DNA from: Fervidifonticultor_A sp037443565
GTDB lineage: Bacteria > Sysuimicrobiota > Sysuimicrobiia > Sysuimicrobiales > Humicultoraceae
Length of the DNA: 23,637 bases
NCBI GenBank assembly: GCA_037443565.1
Contig: JBBIOB010000047.1
Span: 1-23,637 of the forward strand
Direction of reading: 5' to 3'
Positions within the stretch are counted from its first letter, which is position 1. Each line of letters begins with the position of its first letter. A program made the position numbers and the translations under genes. A model generated the notes under the pieces. It made no database searches, was not told the DNA's origin, and worked only from the letters and a program-made list of their open reading frames with translations. Of the stretch, positions 15,069 through 22,330 are shown piece by piece.

Positions 15069-16367
15069 TCACCTCCGGTCGATCTCGAGCTTCAGGAAGT
15101 GCGTGGCGCACGAGATGCACGGGTCGTAGCTGCGCAGGAGCTGCTCGCAGCGCAGCGTGGCGTCCGCGAGCGGTAGCCCGAGCACGCCCGGCACGAACTG
15201 CCAGAGATCGTCCTCCATCCGCTTCAGGTTCTGGGCGGTGGGGGGCACGATCCTCGCCGAGGCGATCAGTCCGTCGGCGCCGATCCGGTACCGGTGGTAC
15301 AACACGCCCCGCGGCGCCTCGGTCGCATGCGCGCCCTCGCCTTCGCGCGGCGTGTACAACGTGCGCGGCGGGTCGGGGCGCACGTAGGTGTCGATGAGCT
15401 GGAGCGCTTCCTCGAACGCGTGCACCGTCTCCAGCCCGCGCGCGACCAAGCTCATGAATGGATTGCGGACCGGGACCTTGACGCCCACCTCGCGGGCCGC
15501 CGCCTGCGCCATCGGCGAGAGCCGGTCGAAGTTGAGGTTGAGCCGCGACAGCGGGCCGACCATGTAGCTGGCGCCCGTGGCGCGGCTGCGCGAGTGCAGG
15601 GCGTTGGAGTGCGCGACGTGCTCCTCGAGATAGTGCTGCTCGAACTCCTCGAAGGGGATGTCCAGCCCGCGGGACGACCGGATCGTCCCCTCGTTCATGG
15701 GATACTCGTCGGGGTGCGAGAGCGCGACGAACTCGTAGTCGGCCTCGAACGCCGGATAGTCCAGGGTCGCCGCCAGCCGTACCGCCTCGACCGACGTCTC
15801 CAGCCCCCACCGCAGCTCGTCGCGGAGCGCCTGAAGCTCCGCCGCGCGCGGGGCCCGGAAGAACCCACCCACGCAGACCGAGACCGGATGGACCTCGCGT
15901 CCGCCGATGACCGTCATGAGCTCGTTGCCGATCTTCTTCATGCGCAGCGCGCGCTCGACCCAGGGCCGCAGCGCCGGATCGGCCGCCATCGAGATCGCCG
16001 ACTCGTGGCCAAGGAAGTCCGGCGCGTGGAGCAGGAACATGTGCAGCACGTGGCTCTCGATCCATTCGCCACAGTAGAGCAGCCGGCGAAGCGCCCGCAC
16101 GCCCTCGGGCGGGGTCACGCCGAAGGCCTTCTCCAGCGCATGCGCCGCGCTCATCTGGTAGGCGACCGGGCAGATCCCGCAGATCCGGGCGGTGATGTCG
16201 ACGACGTCCTGAGGCTCGCGGCCCCGCAGGAAGGCCTCGTAGAACCTCGGCGGCTCGAAGATGTTGACCTGGACGTCGGTCACGCGGTCGTCCTGGACGG
16301 TGACGCGCAGGGCGCCTTCACCCTCTACCCGCGGCAGATAGTCCACGTTGATGCGTCGCTCAGCCAT
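15069..16367 (-). CDS. hydA: Group 3b [NiFe] hydrogenase large (alpha) subunit
   Basis: The 432-aa catalytic subunit of a soluble NAD(P)-linked bidirectional hydrogenase carries the Ni-Fe(CN)2CO site. The L1 motif is RICGICPVAY (61-70, Cys63 and Cys66), with Tyr at the position that is His in many other groups, as in the group 3 sulfhydrogenases. The L2 motif DPCISCATH (415-423) supplies Cys417 and Cys420; cleavage after His423 would remove a 9-residue tail (FLKLEIDRR). Length and motifs match archaeal and bacterial HydA. It starts 3 bases after the small subunit. Group 3b rather than 3d is supported by the HydBGDA partner set and the lack of diaphorase HoxFU-type genes. Confidence 0.95.
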   Translation of the reverse strand: MAERRINVDYLPRVEGEGALRVTVQDDRVTDVQVNIFEPPRFYEAFLRGREPQDVVDITARICGICPVAYQMSAAHALEKAFGVTPPEGVRALRRLLYCGEWIESHVLHMFLLHAPDFLGHESAISMAADPALRPWVERALRMKKIGNELMTVIGGREVHPVSVCVGGFFRAPRAAELQALRDELRWGLETSVEAVRLAATLDYPAFEADYEFVALSHPDEYPMNEGTIRSSRGLDIPFEEFEQHYLEEHVAHSNALHSRSRATGASYMVGPLSRLNLNFDRLSPMAQAAAREVGVKVPVRNPFMSLVARGLETVHAFEEALQLIDTYVRPDPPRTLYTPREGEGAHATEAPRGVLYHRYRIGADGLIASARIVPPTAQNLKRMEDDLWQFVPGVLGLPLADATLRCEQLLRSYDPCISCATHFLKLEIDRR

Positions 16368-16370
16368 GGC

Positions 16371-17183
16371 TCATTCCCCCGATCGCGCGCCGCTCGCCCG
16401 CTGCTCGAACTTCTCGCTGGCTGCGGCAAACGCCGGCGAGTACCCGTTGAAGGACCGGAAGGCGCGCGCGACGTCTGCAGGCGTGCGCCCCAGGGTTAGG
16501 AACCGCTCTCCAAGTGCTGTGGTGTTGGGGATATCCATCGGCCCGAAGCACCCATAGCACCCGCGGCCGAAGGCGGGGCAGATGGCCCCGCACCCGGCCT
16601 GCGTGGCCGGCCCCAGGCACGGGACCCCCTGCGCCACCAGGACGCAGACCGCCGCGCGGCGCTTGCACTCGCTGCACACGCTGTGCAGCGGCACGGTGGG
16701 CTTGCGCCCAATGAGCAGCGCGGTGACGAGATCGACGAGCTGGTACTTGCTGATCGGACAGCCGCGCAGCTCGAAGTCCACCGTCACGTAGTCGCTGACC
16801 GGATGGGAGCGCTCCAGCGCGTGGATGAACTCCGGCGTGGCGTAGACCACACGTGTGAACTCCTCCACGTCTGCCCAGTTGCGAAGCGCCTGGATCCCCC
16901 CGGCTGTGGCGCACGCGCCGATGGTCACCAGCAGCTGTGCCTGCTTTCGGATCTCTTTGATGCGCTCGACCTCCTCGTCGGTGCTCACCGACCCCTCGAC
17001 CAGGGCGACGTCATAGGGCCCCGGCAGCATGCGCGATCGGGCCTCGACGAAGTACGCGATCTCGACCTTGCCGGCGATGGCGAGGATCTCGTCCTCGCAG
17101 TCCAGCAGCGACAACTGGCACCCATCGCACGAGCTGAACTTGAAGACCGCCAGACTTGGCTTGCGCCTCTGCAACGGCACCAT
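16371..17183 (-). CDS. hydD: Group 3b [NiFe] hydrogenase small (delta) subunit
   Basis: The 270-aa electron-transfer subunit has the proximal cluster motif SCDGCQLSLLDCEDE (Cys19 and Cys22), TIGACATAGGIQAL, the RGCPISKYQLVD segment and further cysteine groups CSECKRRAAVC and CGAICPAFGRGCYGCFGP. These fit three [4Fe-4S] clusters. It has no signal peptide or membrane tail, so the enzyme is cytoplasmic. The ATG overlaps the hydG stop by one base (TAATG). It is intact and of normal length for group 3 small subunits. Confidence 0.95.
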   Translation of the reverse strand: MVPLQRRKPSLAVFKFSSCDGCQLSLLDCEDEILAIAGKVEIAYFVEARSRMLPGPYDVALVEGSVSTDEEVERIKEIRKQAQLLVTIGACATAGGIQALRNWADVEEFTRVVYATPEFIHALERSHPVSDYVTVDFELRGCPISKYQLVDLVTALLIGRKPTVPLHSVCSECKRRAAVCVLVAQGVPCLGPATQAGCGAICPAFGRGCYGCFGPMDIPNTTALGERFLTLGRTPADVARAFRSFNGYSPAFAAASEKFEQRASGARSGE

Positions 17184-18052
17184 TAGAACTCCTCCACCCC
17201 AAAGAACGGCTCAATCCGGTCGTAGCTGAGCACGGGACCATCCTTGCACAGGAACGCAGGACCGTATTGACAGCGGCCGCAGAACGCGATAGCGCACTTC
17301 ATGTTGCGCTCCAGCGAGATGAAGATGTTGTCCTTGGGGATGCGCCGCGCCAGGGCCTCGTAGATCACGAAGTGCATCATGATCTCCGGGCCGCAGGTAA
17401 ACACGGTGGTACGCTTGGGGTCGGGCCGCAGCGCGTAGAAGAGGATCGGGACGACACCGACCCGCCCTTTCCAGGTCTCGTCGGCGAGGTCGACGGTCTC
17501 GACGACCTCGATGTCGTGGCTGCGCCAGTCGTCGTACTCGCGCGGGTAGAGCAACTCGCCCGGCGTCCGCGCGCCGTTGAGGAGCTGGATGCGGCCGTAG
17601 TCGGCTCGGTGGCGTACGAAGTGGTAGATGGCGGGACGCAGCGGCGCCAGCCCGATGCCCCCAGCGACGACGATCACGTCGCGGCCCACCGCGCGCTCCA
17701 CGGGCCACGGGTTCCCGTAGGGTCCACGCACGCCGATGACGCCGCCCACCTGGAGCCGGGCAATCGCCTGGGTGACGTTGCCGACCACACGGACGGTGTG
17801 CCGCAGCGCCCCGGGCTCGGCCGGATCGGAGCTGATCGAGATCGCGGACTCGCCGATGCCCGGCAGGTACAGCATGTTGAACTGCCCGGGACTGAACCGG
17901 TAGGCGTCCCGCACCGCGGGGTCCTGGAACTCGAGGGTGTAGGTGATGATCCCCGGCGCTTCTGTCGTGATCGCGGTGATTGTCGCCGGGATCGGGATCA
18001 TGGGGTGCCCGACGGCCGGCACCGGGTGATGGCGAACGGTGGTCACGCTCAT
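17183..18052 (-). CDS. hydG: Group 3b hydrogenase gamma subunit, FAD/NAD(P)-binding
   Basis: The 289-aa flavoprotein subunit links the hydrogenase to NAD(P)H. It has a ferredoxin-reductase-like beta-barrel with the flavin motif ISISSDP (71-77), GPYGNPWP (110-117), the nucleotide-binding VVAGGIGLAPLRP (128-140), FTCGPEIMMHF, and a C-terminal [2Fe-2S] site with Cys253, Cys258, Cys261 and Cys269. This is the layout of sulfhydrogenase subunit gamma and of dihydroorotate dehydrogenase electron transfer subunits; context decides for HydG. The ATG at 18052 overlaps hydB as ATGA. NADP versus NAD preference cannot be read with confidence. Confidence 0.94.
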   Translation of the reverse strand: MSVTTVRHHPVPAVGHPMIPIPATITAITTEAPGIITYTLEFQDPAVRDAYRFSPGQFNMLYLPGIGESAISISSDPAEPGALRHTVRVVGNVTQAIARLQVGGVIGVRGPYGNPWPVERAVGRDVIVVAGGIGLAPLRPAIYHFVRHRADYGRIQLLNGARTPGELLYPREYDDWRSHDIEVVETVDLADETWKGRVGVVPILFYALRPDPKRTTVFTCGPEIMMHFVIYEALARRIPKDNIFISLERNMKCAIAFCGRCQYGPAFLCKDGPVLSYDRIEPFFGVEEF

Positions 18053-19170
18053 GCCCGGACCTCCCCTCGAATCGCGGTCAGTTCTTCGGTCAGATCGATC
18101 CCCACCGGACACCACGTGATGCACCGCCCGCACCCCACACAGCCCGACGTCCCGAACTGGTCGATCCAGGACGCCAGCTTGTGGGTCAGCCACTGCCGAT
18201 ACCGGGCGCGGGTGTTGGGCCGGAGATGGCCGCCGAAGACGTATGAGAACTCGCGGTTGAAGCACGAGTCCCAGACCCGCTCGCGCCCGGTCACCCCGCC
18301 GGTCAGATCGCTGACCTCGCGGACGTCGGAACAGAAGCAGGTCGGGCACACCATGGTGCAGTTGGCGCACGACAGGCACCGCCGCGCCACGTCGTCCCAG
18401 CGGGAGTGCTCGAGGTTCTCATACAGCAGGTCGGGCAGATCGCGCGTGTCCATCCGTCGGCCCATGCGGCCCTCTGCCTCGGTCAGGGCCCGCCGGGCCT
18501 GATTCATCTCGAAGGCCCCGGCCGCCCGCCACTGGACTCCGGCCAGCATCTGCGCCCCGAGCTCCGAGCCGACCTCGAACAGGAAGATCTCCTCAAGTTC
18601 GGTCAGAGCCAGGTCGAACCCCGGTCCGCAGCGCGGCCCCGTCTTCATGGACGCACAGAAGCAGGTCCCACCCGGCTCGGTACAGTTGACGGCGAGGATG
18701 AACGCCGCCTCGCGCCGGGCCCGGTAGGATGGATCGTGCGCGGGACCTTCGAGGAACACGCGGTCCTGCACGCCGATGGCGGCCATGTCGCAGCCGCGCA
18801 CGCCGATGAACGCGTACCGCGGCGCCTGCCCGTCCTGGGAAATCTCGAACCCCTTCTCCGTCCGCCGCGCCGTGAACAGCCGCAGCGTCGGGGGATAGAG
18901 GTATCGCTTCCAGGCCTGTGGGCCGACGACGAATCCGAAGTGGCGCCGGTCACCCCGCGCGCGCAGACGGTACTGCCCGGGGCTGTGGTCGTCGGTCCAC
19001 CCGACAGGTAGGTCGGCGACCTTGGCGACTTCTTCGTAGACGATTGCGCCGCTGTCGACTGTCGGGCCGATCAGGGTGTAACCCGCCTCGCGCAGCGCAT
19101 CGAACACCTGCTGCAGCGCGGGTTTGGGAATCACGACGTGCCCGCCAATTGGGGGGGTCTGCACCGGCAT
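18049..19170 (-). CDS. hydB: Group 3b hydrogenase beta subunit, 4Fe-4S protein
   Basis: The 373-aa protein matches anaerobic sulfite reductase subunit A / sulfhydrogenase subunit beta. It has a conserved N-terminal region with GVRGCDMAAIGVQDRVFL and ILAVNCTEPGGTCFC, and two [4Fe-4S] motifs near the C-terminus: Cys265, 268, 271, 275 (CLSCANCTMVCP) and Cys344, 347, 350, 354 (CVGCGRCITWCP). Older literature credits this pair of subunits with sulfur reduction; the physiological role is more likely H2/NADPH exchange. I chose the ATG at 19170, which has GAGGGAG 6 bases before it; a GTG at 19185 that overlaps the upstream stop is the alternative. Confidence 0.93.
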   Translation of the reverse strand: MPVQTPPIGGHVVIPKPALQQVFDALREAGYTLIGPTVDSGAIVYEEVAKVADLPVGWTDDHSPGQYRLRARGDRRHFGFVVGPQAWKRYLYPPTLRLFTARRTEKGFEISQDGQAPRYAFIGVRGCDMAAIGVQDRVFLEGPAHDPSYRARREAAFILAVNCTEPGGTCFCASMKTGPRCGPGFDLALTELEEIFLFEVGSELGAQMLAGVQWRAAGAFEMNQARRALTEAEGRMGRRMDTRDLPDLLYENLEHSRWDDVARRCLSCANCTMVCPTCFCSDVREVSDLTGGVTGRERVWDSCFNREFSYVFGGHLRPNTRARYRQWLTHKLASWIDQFGTSGCVGCGRCITWCPVGIDLTEELTAIRGEVRA

Positions 19171-19181
19171 GGAACGCTCCC

Positions 19182-19676
19182 TCACTTCCTTTCACCGACC
19201 GAGTAGATATCGAGGAGCTGCAGGCGGGTCGCCTTCAGGCGGCTGGCGATCACCGTGGCGAGCGCCCGGTAGACGTGGAAGCCGAGCTCGTGGTTCTGCT
19301 CGCAGGCCTTGCACAGGCCGACCGAGTCGATGGCGATGGCGCGGGTCGCCAGCAGCGTGCGCGCGCCGGCCGTCTTCTTCTCGACCAGCGGCACGGCCGC
19401 CGACCAGCCTAGGACCTCGTTGGCGCCGATCGTCTGGATGGTCACGCGTCCGCGACTGGGAATGTACGTGTCCAGCGCCACCAGGCCGTCCAGCAGCACG
19501 TAGAACTTGTCGTCCGGGTCGCCCTCGCGGAAGATCAGCGTGTCCGACGGCCAGGAGACCTCCGTGGCATAGGCGGCCAGGGTCTCGAGATGCTGCGGCC
19601 CCAGGTCGCTGAACATCGGCGCCGACCGCAGCGCGTTAACCAGCACTTCCTTTGCCGTGCTGTCCACCGTTGTCAC
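19182..19676 (-). CDS. Cyclic-nucleotide-binding-domain protein without DNA-binding domain
   Basis: The 164-aa protein is a single Crp-like sensor domain (FREGDPDDKFYVLLDGLVAL, then a C-terminal helix ending RLKATRLQLLDIYS). It lacks the helix-turn-helix that Crp/Fnr regulators carry. Where many cNMP proteins have a Glu in the phosphate-binding cassette, this has Trp91 (LGWSAAVPL), so classical cAMP binding is doubtful. Cys122 and Cys125 (LCKACEQNHELGF) could sense redox state or bind metal. It begins 13 bases after hypB at a GTG preceded by GGAGAG; another GTG three codons later is possible. Similar small proteins are encoded beside group 3b hydrogenases elsewhere. I infer an allosteric or accessory role. 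Confidence 0.82.
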   Translation of the reverse strand: MTTVDSTAKEVLVNALRSAPMFSDLGPQHLETLAAYATEVSWPSDTLIFREGDPDDKFYVLLDGLVALDTYIPSRGRVTIQTIGANEVLGWSAAVPLVEKKTAGARTLLATRAIAIDSVGLCKACEQNHELGFHVYRALATVIASRLKATRLQLLDIYSVGERK

Positions 19677-19689
19677 CTCGCTCTCTCCG

Positions 19690-20358
19690 TCACGCGGCCC
19701 GCTCCCGCAGCGCGCACTGGGCTTCCACCCACGCCACCCAGGTGCCCAATCCCTCACCGGTCCGGGCCGAGAGGGGAAACACCGGCGCCGCCGAGATCTC
19801 GCGGAGCCCTTCGACGAACGCCGTCATGGAGAAGTCGGTCACGGGCAGCAGGTCCACTTTGTTGAGCACGACGGCTGAGGCCTTCGCAAACGTGGACGGA
19901 TACTTCCGCGGCTTGTCGTCGCCCTCGGGCACGCTGGCGACCACGACGCGCAGGTGCTCGCCCAGCGTATAGGCGGACGGGCACACCAGGTTGCCGACGT
20001 TCTCGATGAACAACACCTTCACGTCCGCCAGCGGCAGCCGCTCCAGCGCCAGCCGGACGAGATGGGCGTCGAGATGGCAGGCGTTGCCGATCAGGCGAGT
20101 CTCGATCTGTACCGCCGGCACGCCGCATCGGGCGATGCGCTCCGCGTCGCGGGTCGTGGCGATGTCGCCCTCGATGACGCCCAGCTTCACCCGCGGGTGC
20201 AGGATCGCCGCGGTCTGCTCCAGGAGTGCGGTCTTGCCGCTCCCCGGCGACCCGATGACGTTGACGGCGAGGACCCTCGCCTGATCCAGCGTCGCGCGGA
20301 CTTCCTCGGCCAGCGCGTCGTTCGCTTTCAGCACACGCTCGACAACCTCGACCCGCAT
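19690..20358 (-). CDS. hypB: HypB, hydrogenase nickel incorporation GTPase
   Basis: HypB is the GTPase that, with HypA, loads nickel into the hydrogenase large subunit. The 222-aa protein has the P-loop GSPGSGKT (36-43), EGDIATTRDA (63-72), the metal-site motif NACHLDA (92-98, Cys94 and His95), ENVGNLVCPS (119-128, Cys126) and NKVD (166-169). It lacks the N-terminal CxxCGC high-affinity nickel motif and the His-rich stretch found in some HypB proteins. The ATG at 20358 is 2 bases after hypA. No hypC, hypD, hypE or hypF lies in this window, so they must be encoded elsewhere if the enzyme is active. Confidence 0.95.
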   Translation of the reverse strand: MRVEVVERVLKANDALAEEVRATLDQARVLAVNVIGSPGSGKTALLEQTAAILHPRVKLGVIEGDIATTRDAERIARCGVPAVQIETRLIGNACHLDAHLVRLALERLPLADVKVLFIENVGNLVCPSAYTLGEHLRVVVASVPEGDDKPRKYPSTFAKASAVVLNKVDLLPVTDFSMTAFVEGLREISAAPVFPLSARTGEGLGTWVAWVEAQCALRERAA

Positions 20359-20360
20359 CG

Positions 20361-20603
20361 TCACTCCCCCTCGATCCACTCCAGGCGCAGATCGTCGCCG
20401 GCCGACGCCCGGATCTGGAGGGACGCCTCCCCCGCCACCGAGCCGCGGCGGAGGACCTCGAACGCGAAACTCAGGGCGTCGGGCACCACGCCGCTCAGGT
20501 CGCCCACGCACACCCCCACGCTCTGCACGGCCCGCAACCCGTGGCGCGACGCCGTCTCCTCCACCTGCCGCAGCAGCGCATCCGCGATCGAGACCTCGTG
20601 CAT
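20361..20603 (-). CDS. hypA: HypA-like nickel chaperone, short form lacking zinc finger
   Basis: HypA delivers nickel to the NiFe large subunit together with HypB. The product is only 80 aa against the usual 110-120. It keeps the nickel-binding N-terminus MHEVSIADALL (His2, Glu3), VGVCVGDLSGVVPDAL and FEVLRRGSVAGEASLQI. It then jumps to GDDLRLEWIEGE, which corresponds to the last strand of normal HypA. The zinc domain with its two C-x2-C pairs, normally between these parts, is absent; the only Cys is in VCVG. The open reading frame is clean and flanked 5 bases upstream and 2 bases downstream by neighbouring genes, so no lost exon-like piece or frameshift explains it. Confidence 0.85.
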   Translation of the reverse strand: MHEVSIADALLRQVEETASRHGLRAVQSVGVCVGDLSGVVPDALSFAFEVLRRGSVAGEASLQIRASAGDDLRLEWIEGE

Positions 20604-20608
20604 GGCCG

Positions 20609-21388
20609 TCAGAACGTCTGATTGGCCAGGGCCATCATGCCCTGGGTGTATCGCTCCAGCGCGACCACCTGGTCGGGCCGGAGCACCAGACACGCCCAGC
20701 GCCAGTGAAAGGCCAGCACATCCCCGGGCAACGCGTCGGCCAGGAGCGGATCGCCGTCCAGCGTGCGCATCACCCGCTCGGGCCGTGGCTCCGCAAATGC
20801 GAGCCGACCCTCCCGGACCACGATCGGCCGGTAGGAGACCGTGAAGGCCGCGGGCTCGACCGCGGTGATCGTCCCCCACCCGATGCGGCACAGGTCGAGC
20901 GCGGCGTCGCCGTGGGGCAGCCCGGCGCGGAACGAGACGTCGAACACGTGGAACGCGTGGTGGGCGCGGGCGCCGGCCGGCGGCTTGCCGACCAGCAACT
21001 CCAGCGTCTGCGGCCTGACGCGTCCCCGGAAGCGATCGTGGAGATGCCGGGCATAGCCCGTCCAGTCCACGCGCTCCAGCAGGTCGTTGCCGATCCAGTA
21101 CGCCTCGACCACGCGCATGTCGAAGGGGTCGGCGATCCCGTTGGAGTCGGCAATCAACTGGAGATAGGGGATCGCACCGGAGAACGTGCGGAGGTGACGC
21201 CGCAAGCCCGCGTCGGCCAGGTCCTCCTTGAGGTAGGCGAGGAGCTCCTTGTTGACATCCGCGCCGCAGTAGCCCAGGTGGTTGGGCATGAAGGCGAAGC
21301 GCGCGAACAGGCGCATGCCTTCCAGCGCTCCCCCGCCGCCGCGCGCGGTCTGATCCAGCTCTGGCCGCATGGCGGCCTCGACGCGCAC
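20609..21388 (-). CDS. DUF6390-like hydrogenase-associated protein
   Basis: The protein is about 259 aa with no membrane segment and no signal peptide. From memory it matches DUF6390, an uncharacterised family found next to NiFe hydrogenase genes: MRLFARFAFMPNHLGYCG, FSGAIPYLQLIADSNGI, FDMRVVEAYWIGNDLL, RAHHAFHVFDVSF and DLCRIGWGTI. It starts the hydrogenase block and lies 5 bases before hypA. I chose the GTG at 21388 because GGAGGT stands 5 bases upstream; an ATG at 21370 and one at 21316 (where conservation begins) are alternatives. Conserved His and aromatic residues could bind a ligand or metal, but no catalytic motif is known to me. Confidence 0.72.
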   Translation of the reverse strand: MRVEAAMRPELDQTARGGGGALEGMRLFARFAFMPNHLGYCGADVNKELLAYLKEDLADAGLRRHLRTFSGAIPYLQLIADSNGIADPFDMRVVEAYWIGNDLLERVDWTGYARHLHDRFRGRVRPQTLELLVGKPPAGARAHHAFHVFDVSFRAGLPHGDAALDLCRIGWGTITAVEPAAFTVSYRPIVVREGRLAFAEPRPERVMRTLDGDPLLADALPGDVLAFHWRWACLVLRPDQVVALERYTQGMMALANQTF

Positions 21389-21397
21389 AGTCCACCT

Positions 21398-21427
21398 CCC
21401 CCCCACCTGCACGATACCGTGGGGGGG
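21398..21427 (-). promoter_or_regulatory. G/C-tract stem-loop over the ribosome site of the DUF6390-like gene
   Basis: Positions 21398-21406 and 21419-21427 form a 9-bp perfect stem of C/G tracts plus a GT/AC step, closing a 12-base loop (21407-21418). The 3' arm runs into the GGAGGT ribosome site (21399-21394) that serves the GTG at 21388. The 8-G run at 21421-21428 and 7-C run at 21398-21404 are the longest homopolymers I noticed near a start. It could mask the ribosome site in the mRNA or be prone to slippage. Confidence 0.45.
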
Positions 21428-21469
21428 GTGAGACTGCCCATCGGTCGCAGAGCGGATACGTCCCTTAGG

Positions 21470-22330
21470 CTACTCTCCCGAGGCCGCGCGAGGGCCGGCG
21501 TGAGGGTTCAGCCAGATGTCGAGATCCTGACCGATCGCCATCAGCCCCAGCGAGGTGAGCACGATCGCGACCGCCGGCGGCCCGGCCCACCAGATCCAGG
21601 CGTCGGTGATGAGGAGCAGCGGGTAGGATAATGCCTGATGCAGCATCAACCCCCAACTCACCCGGCCTGGATCCCCAAGGCCGAGCAGGCCGAGGGTGGC
21701 CTCGAGGAGCACCGCCCAGCGCACGGTGAGCAGGAACTTCGTGAACAGGATCGGCGCGATCTCCGGTAGGACGCACGAGCGGAGCACCCTCGATCCGGGC
21801 GCGCCGATCGCCCGGGCGCCTTCCACGTAGGCTTTCTGGAGGGTCACGCGCACCTGGGCGCGCACGATGCGCGCAAACGCGGCCCAGCTCACGAGCGCGA
21901 GTGCGAGCACGAGCGACCAGAACCCCGGGCCGAGGAAGGCAACGAGGAGCACGAGGATCGGCACGGCCGGAACAGCCAGGAAGACATCGATGAGGCCCAG
22001 CACCCAGCCGCCGCCTGTGCGCCATCCGCCTGCGGCCACACCCAGGACGGCCGACAGCCCAGTGGACAGCGCGCCGGCGAGAAACCCCACGGCCAGGGAT
22101 GTCCGGGCGCCGTGGAGCCACTGGCTGGCCAGATCCTGGCCGAGGGTGTTGGTGCCCATCAGGAAGCCGCCGCCCGGCGGTAGGGTGGGAGCGCCGACGA
22201 GCGCCATCGGATCGTGGGGCGCGAGCACGTGCGCCATCGCCGCGGCGGCCGCCAGGATGCCCAGCAGCGCGGCCCCGGCCACTGCCGCGGATCGCGCCGG
22301 CCGGTGCGCGGCTGCGCGGACGGCCTTCAC
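21470..22330 (-). CDS. ABC transporter permease, DppC/NikC/OppC type
   Basis: The 286-aa inner-membrane permease belongs to the peptide/nickel importer family. It has an N-terminal helix, the DPMALVGAPTLPPGG and MGTNTLGQDLASQWLHGART region, and the cytoplasmic EAA loop (YVEGARAIGAPGSRVL) that contacts the ATPase. The start is a GTG at 22330 overlapping the dppB stop as GTGA. Substrate (peptide, nickel, or other) cannot be told from the permease. No ATPase gene follows; the next gene is the DUF6390-like protein 81 bases away. Confidence 0.9.
   Translation of the reverse strand: MKAVRAAAHRPARSAAVAGAALLGILAAAAAMAHVLAPHDPMALVGAPTLPPGGGFLMGTNTLGQDLASQWLHGARTSLAVGFLAGALSTGLSAVLGVAAGGWRTGGGWVLGLIDVFLAVPAVPILVLLVAFLGPGFWSLVLALALVSWAAFARIVRAQVRVTLQKAYVEGARAIGAPGSRVLRSCVLPEIAPILFTKFLLTVRWAVLLEATLGLLGLGDPGRVSWGLMLHQALSYPLLLITDAWIWWAGPPAVAIVLTSLGLMAIGQDLDIWLNPHAGPRAASGE

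Noticed and set aside
15294..16499. 401-codon open frame on the plus strand over hydA
   Set aside because: It is a shadow of the hydrogenase large subunit, whose L1 and L2 motifs fix the real strand.
17156..18502. 448-codon open frame on the plus strand
   Set aside because: It lies antisense to hydG and hydB. The translation is Arg/Asp/His-rich without any family motif, and it is an expected shadow frame of GC-rich coding DNA.
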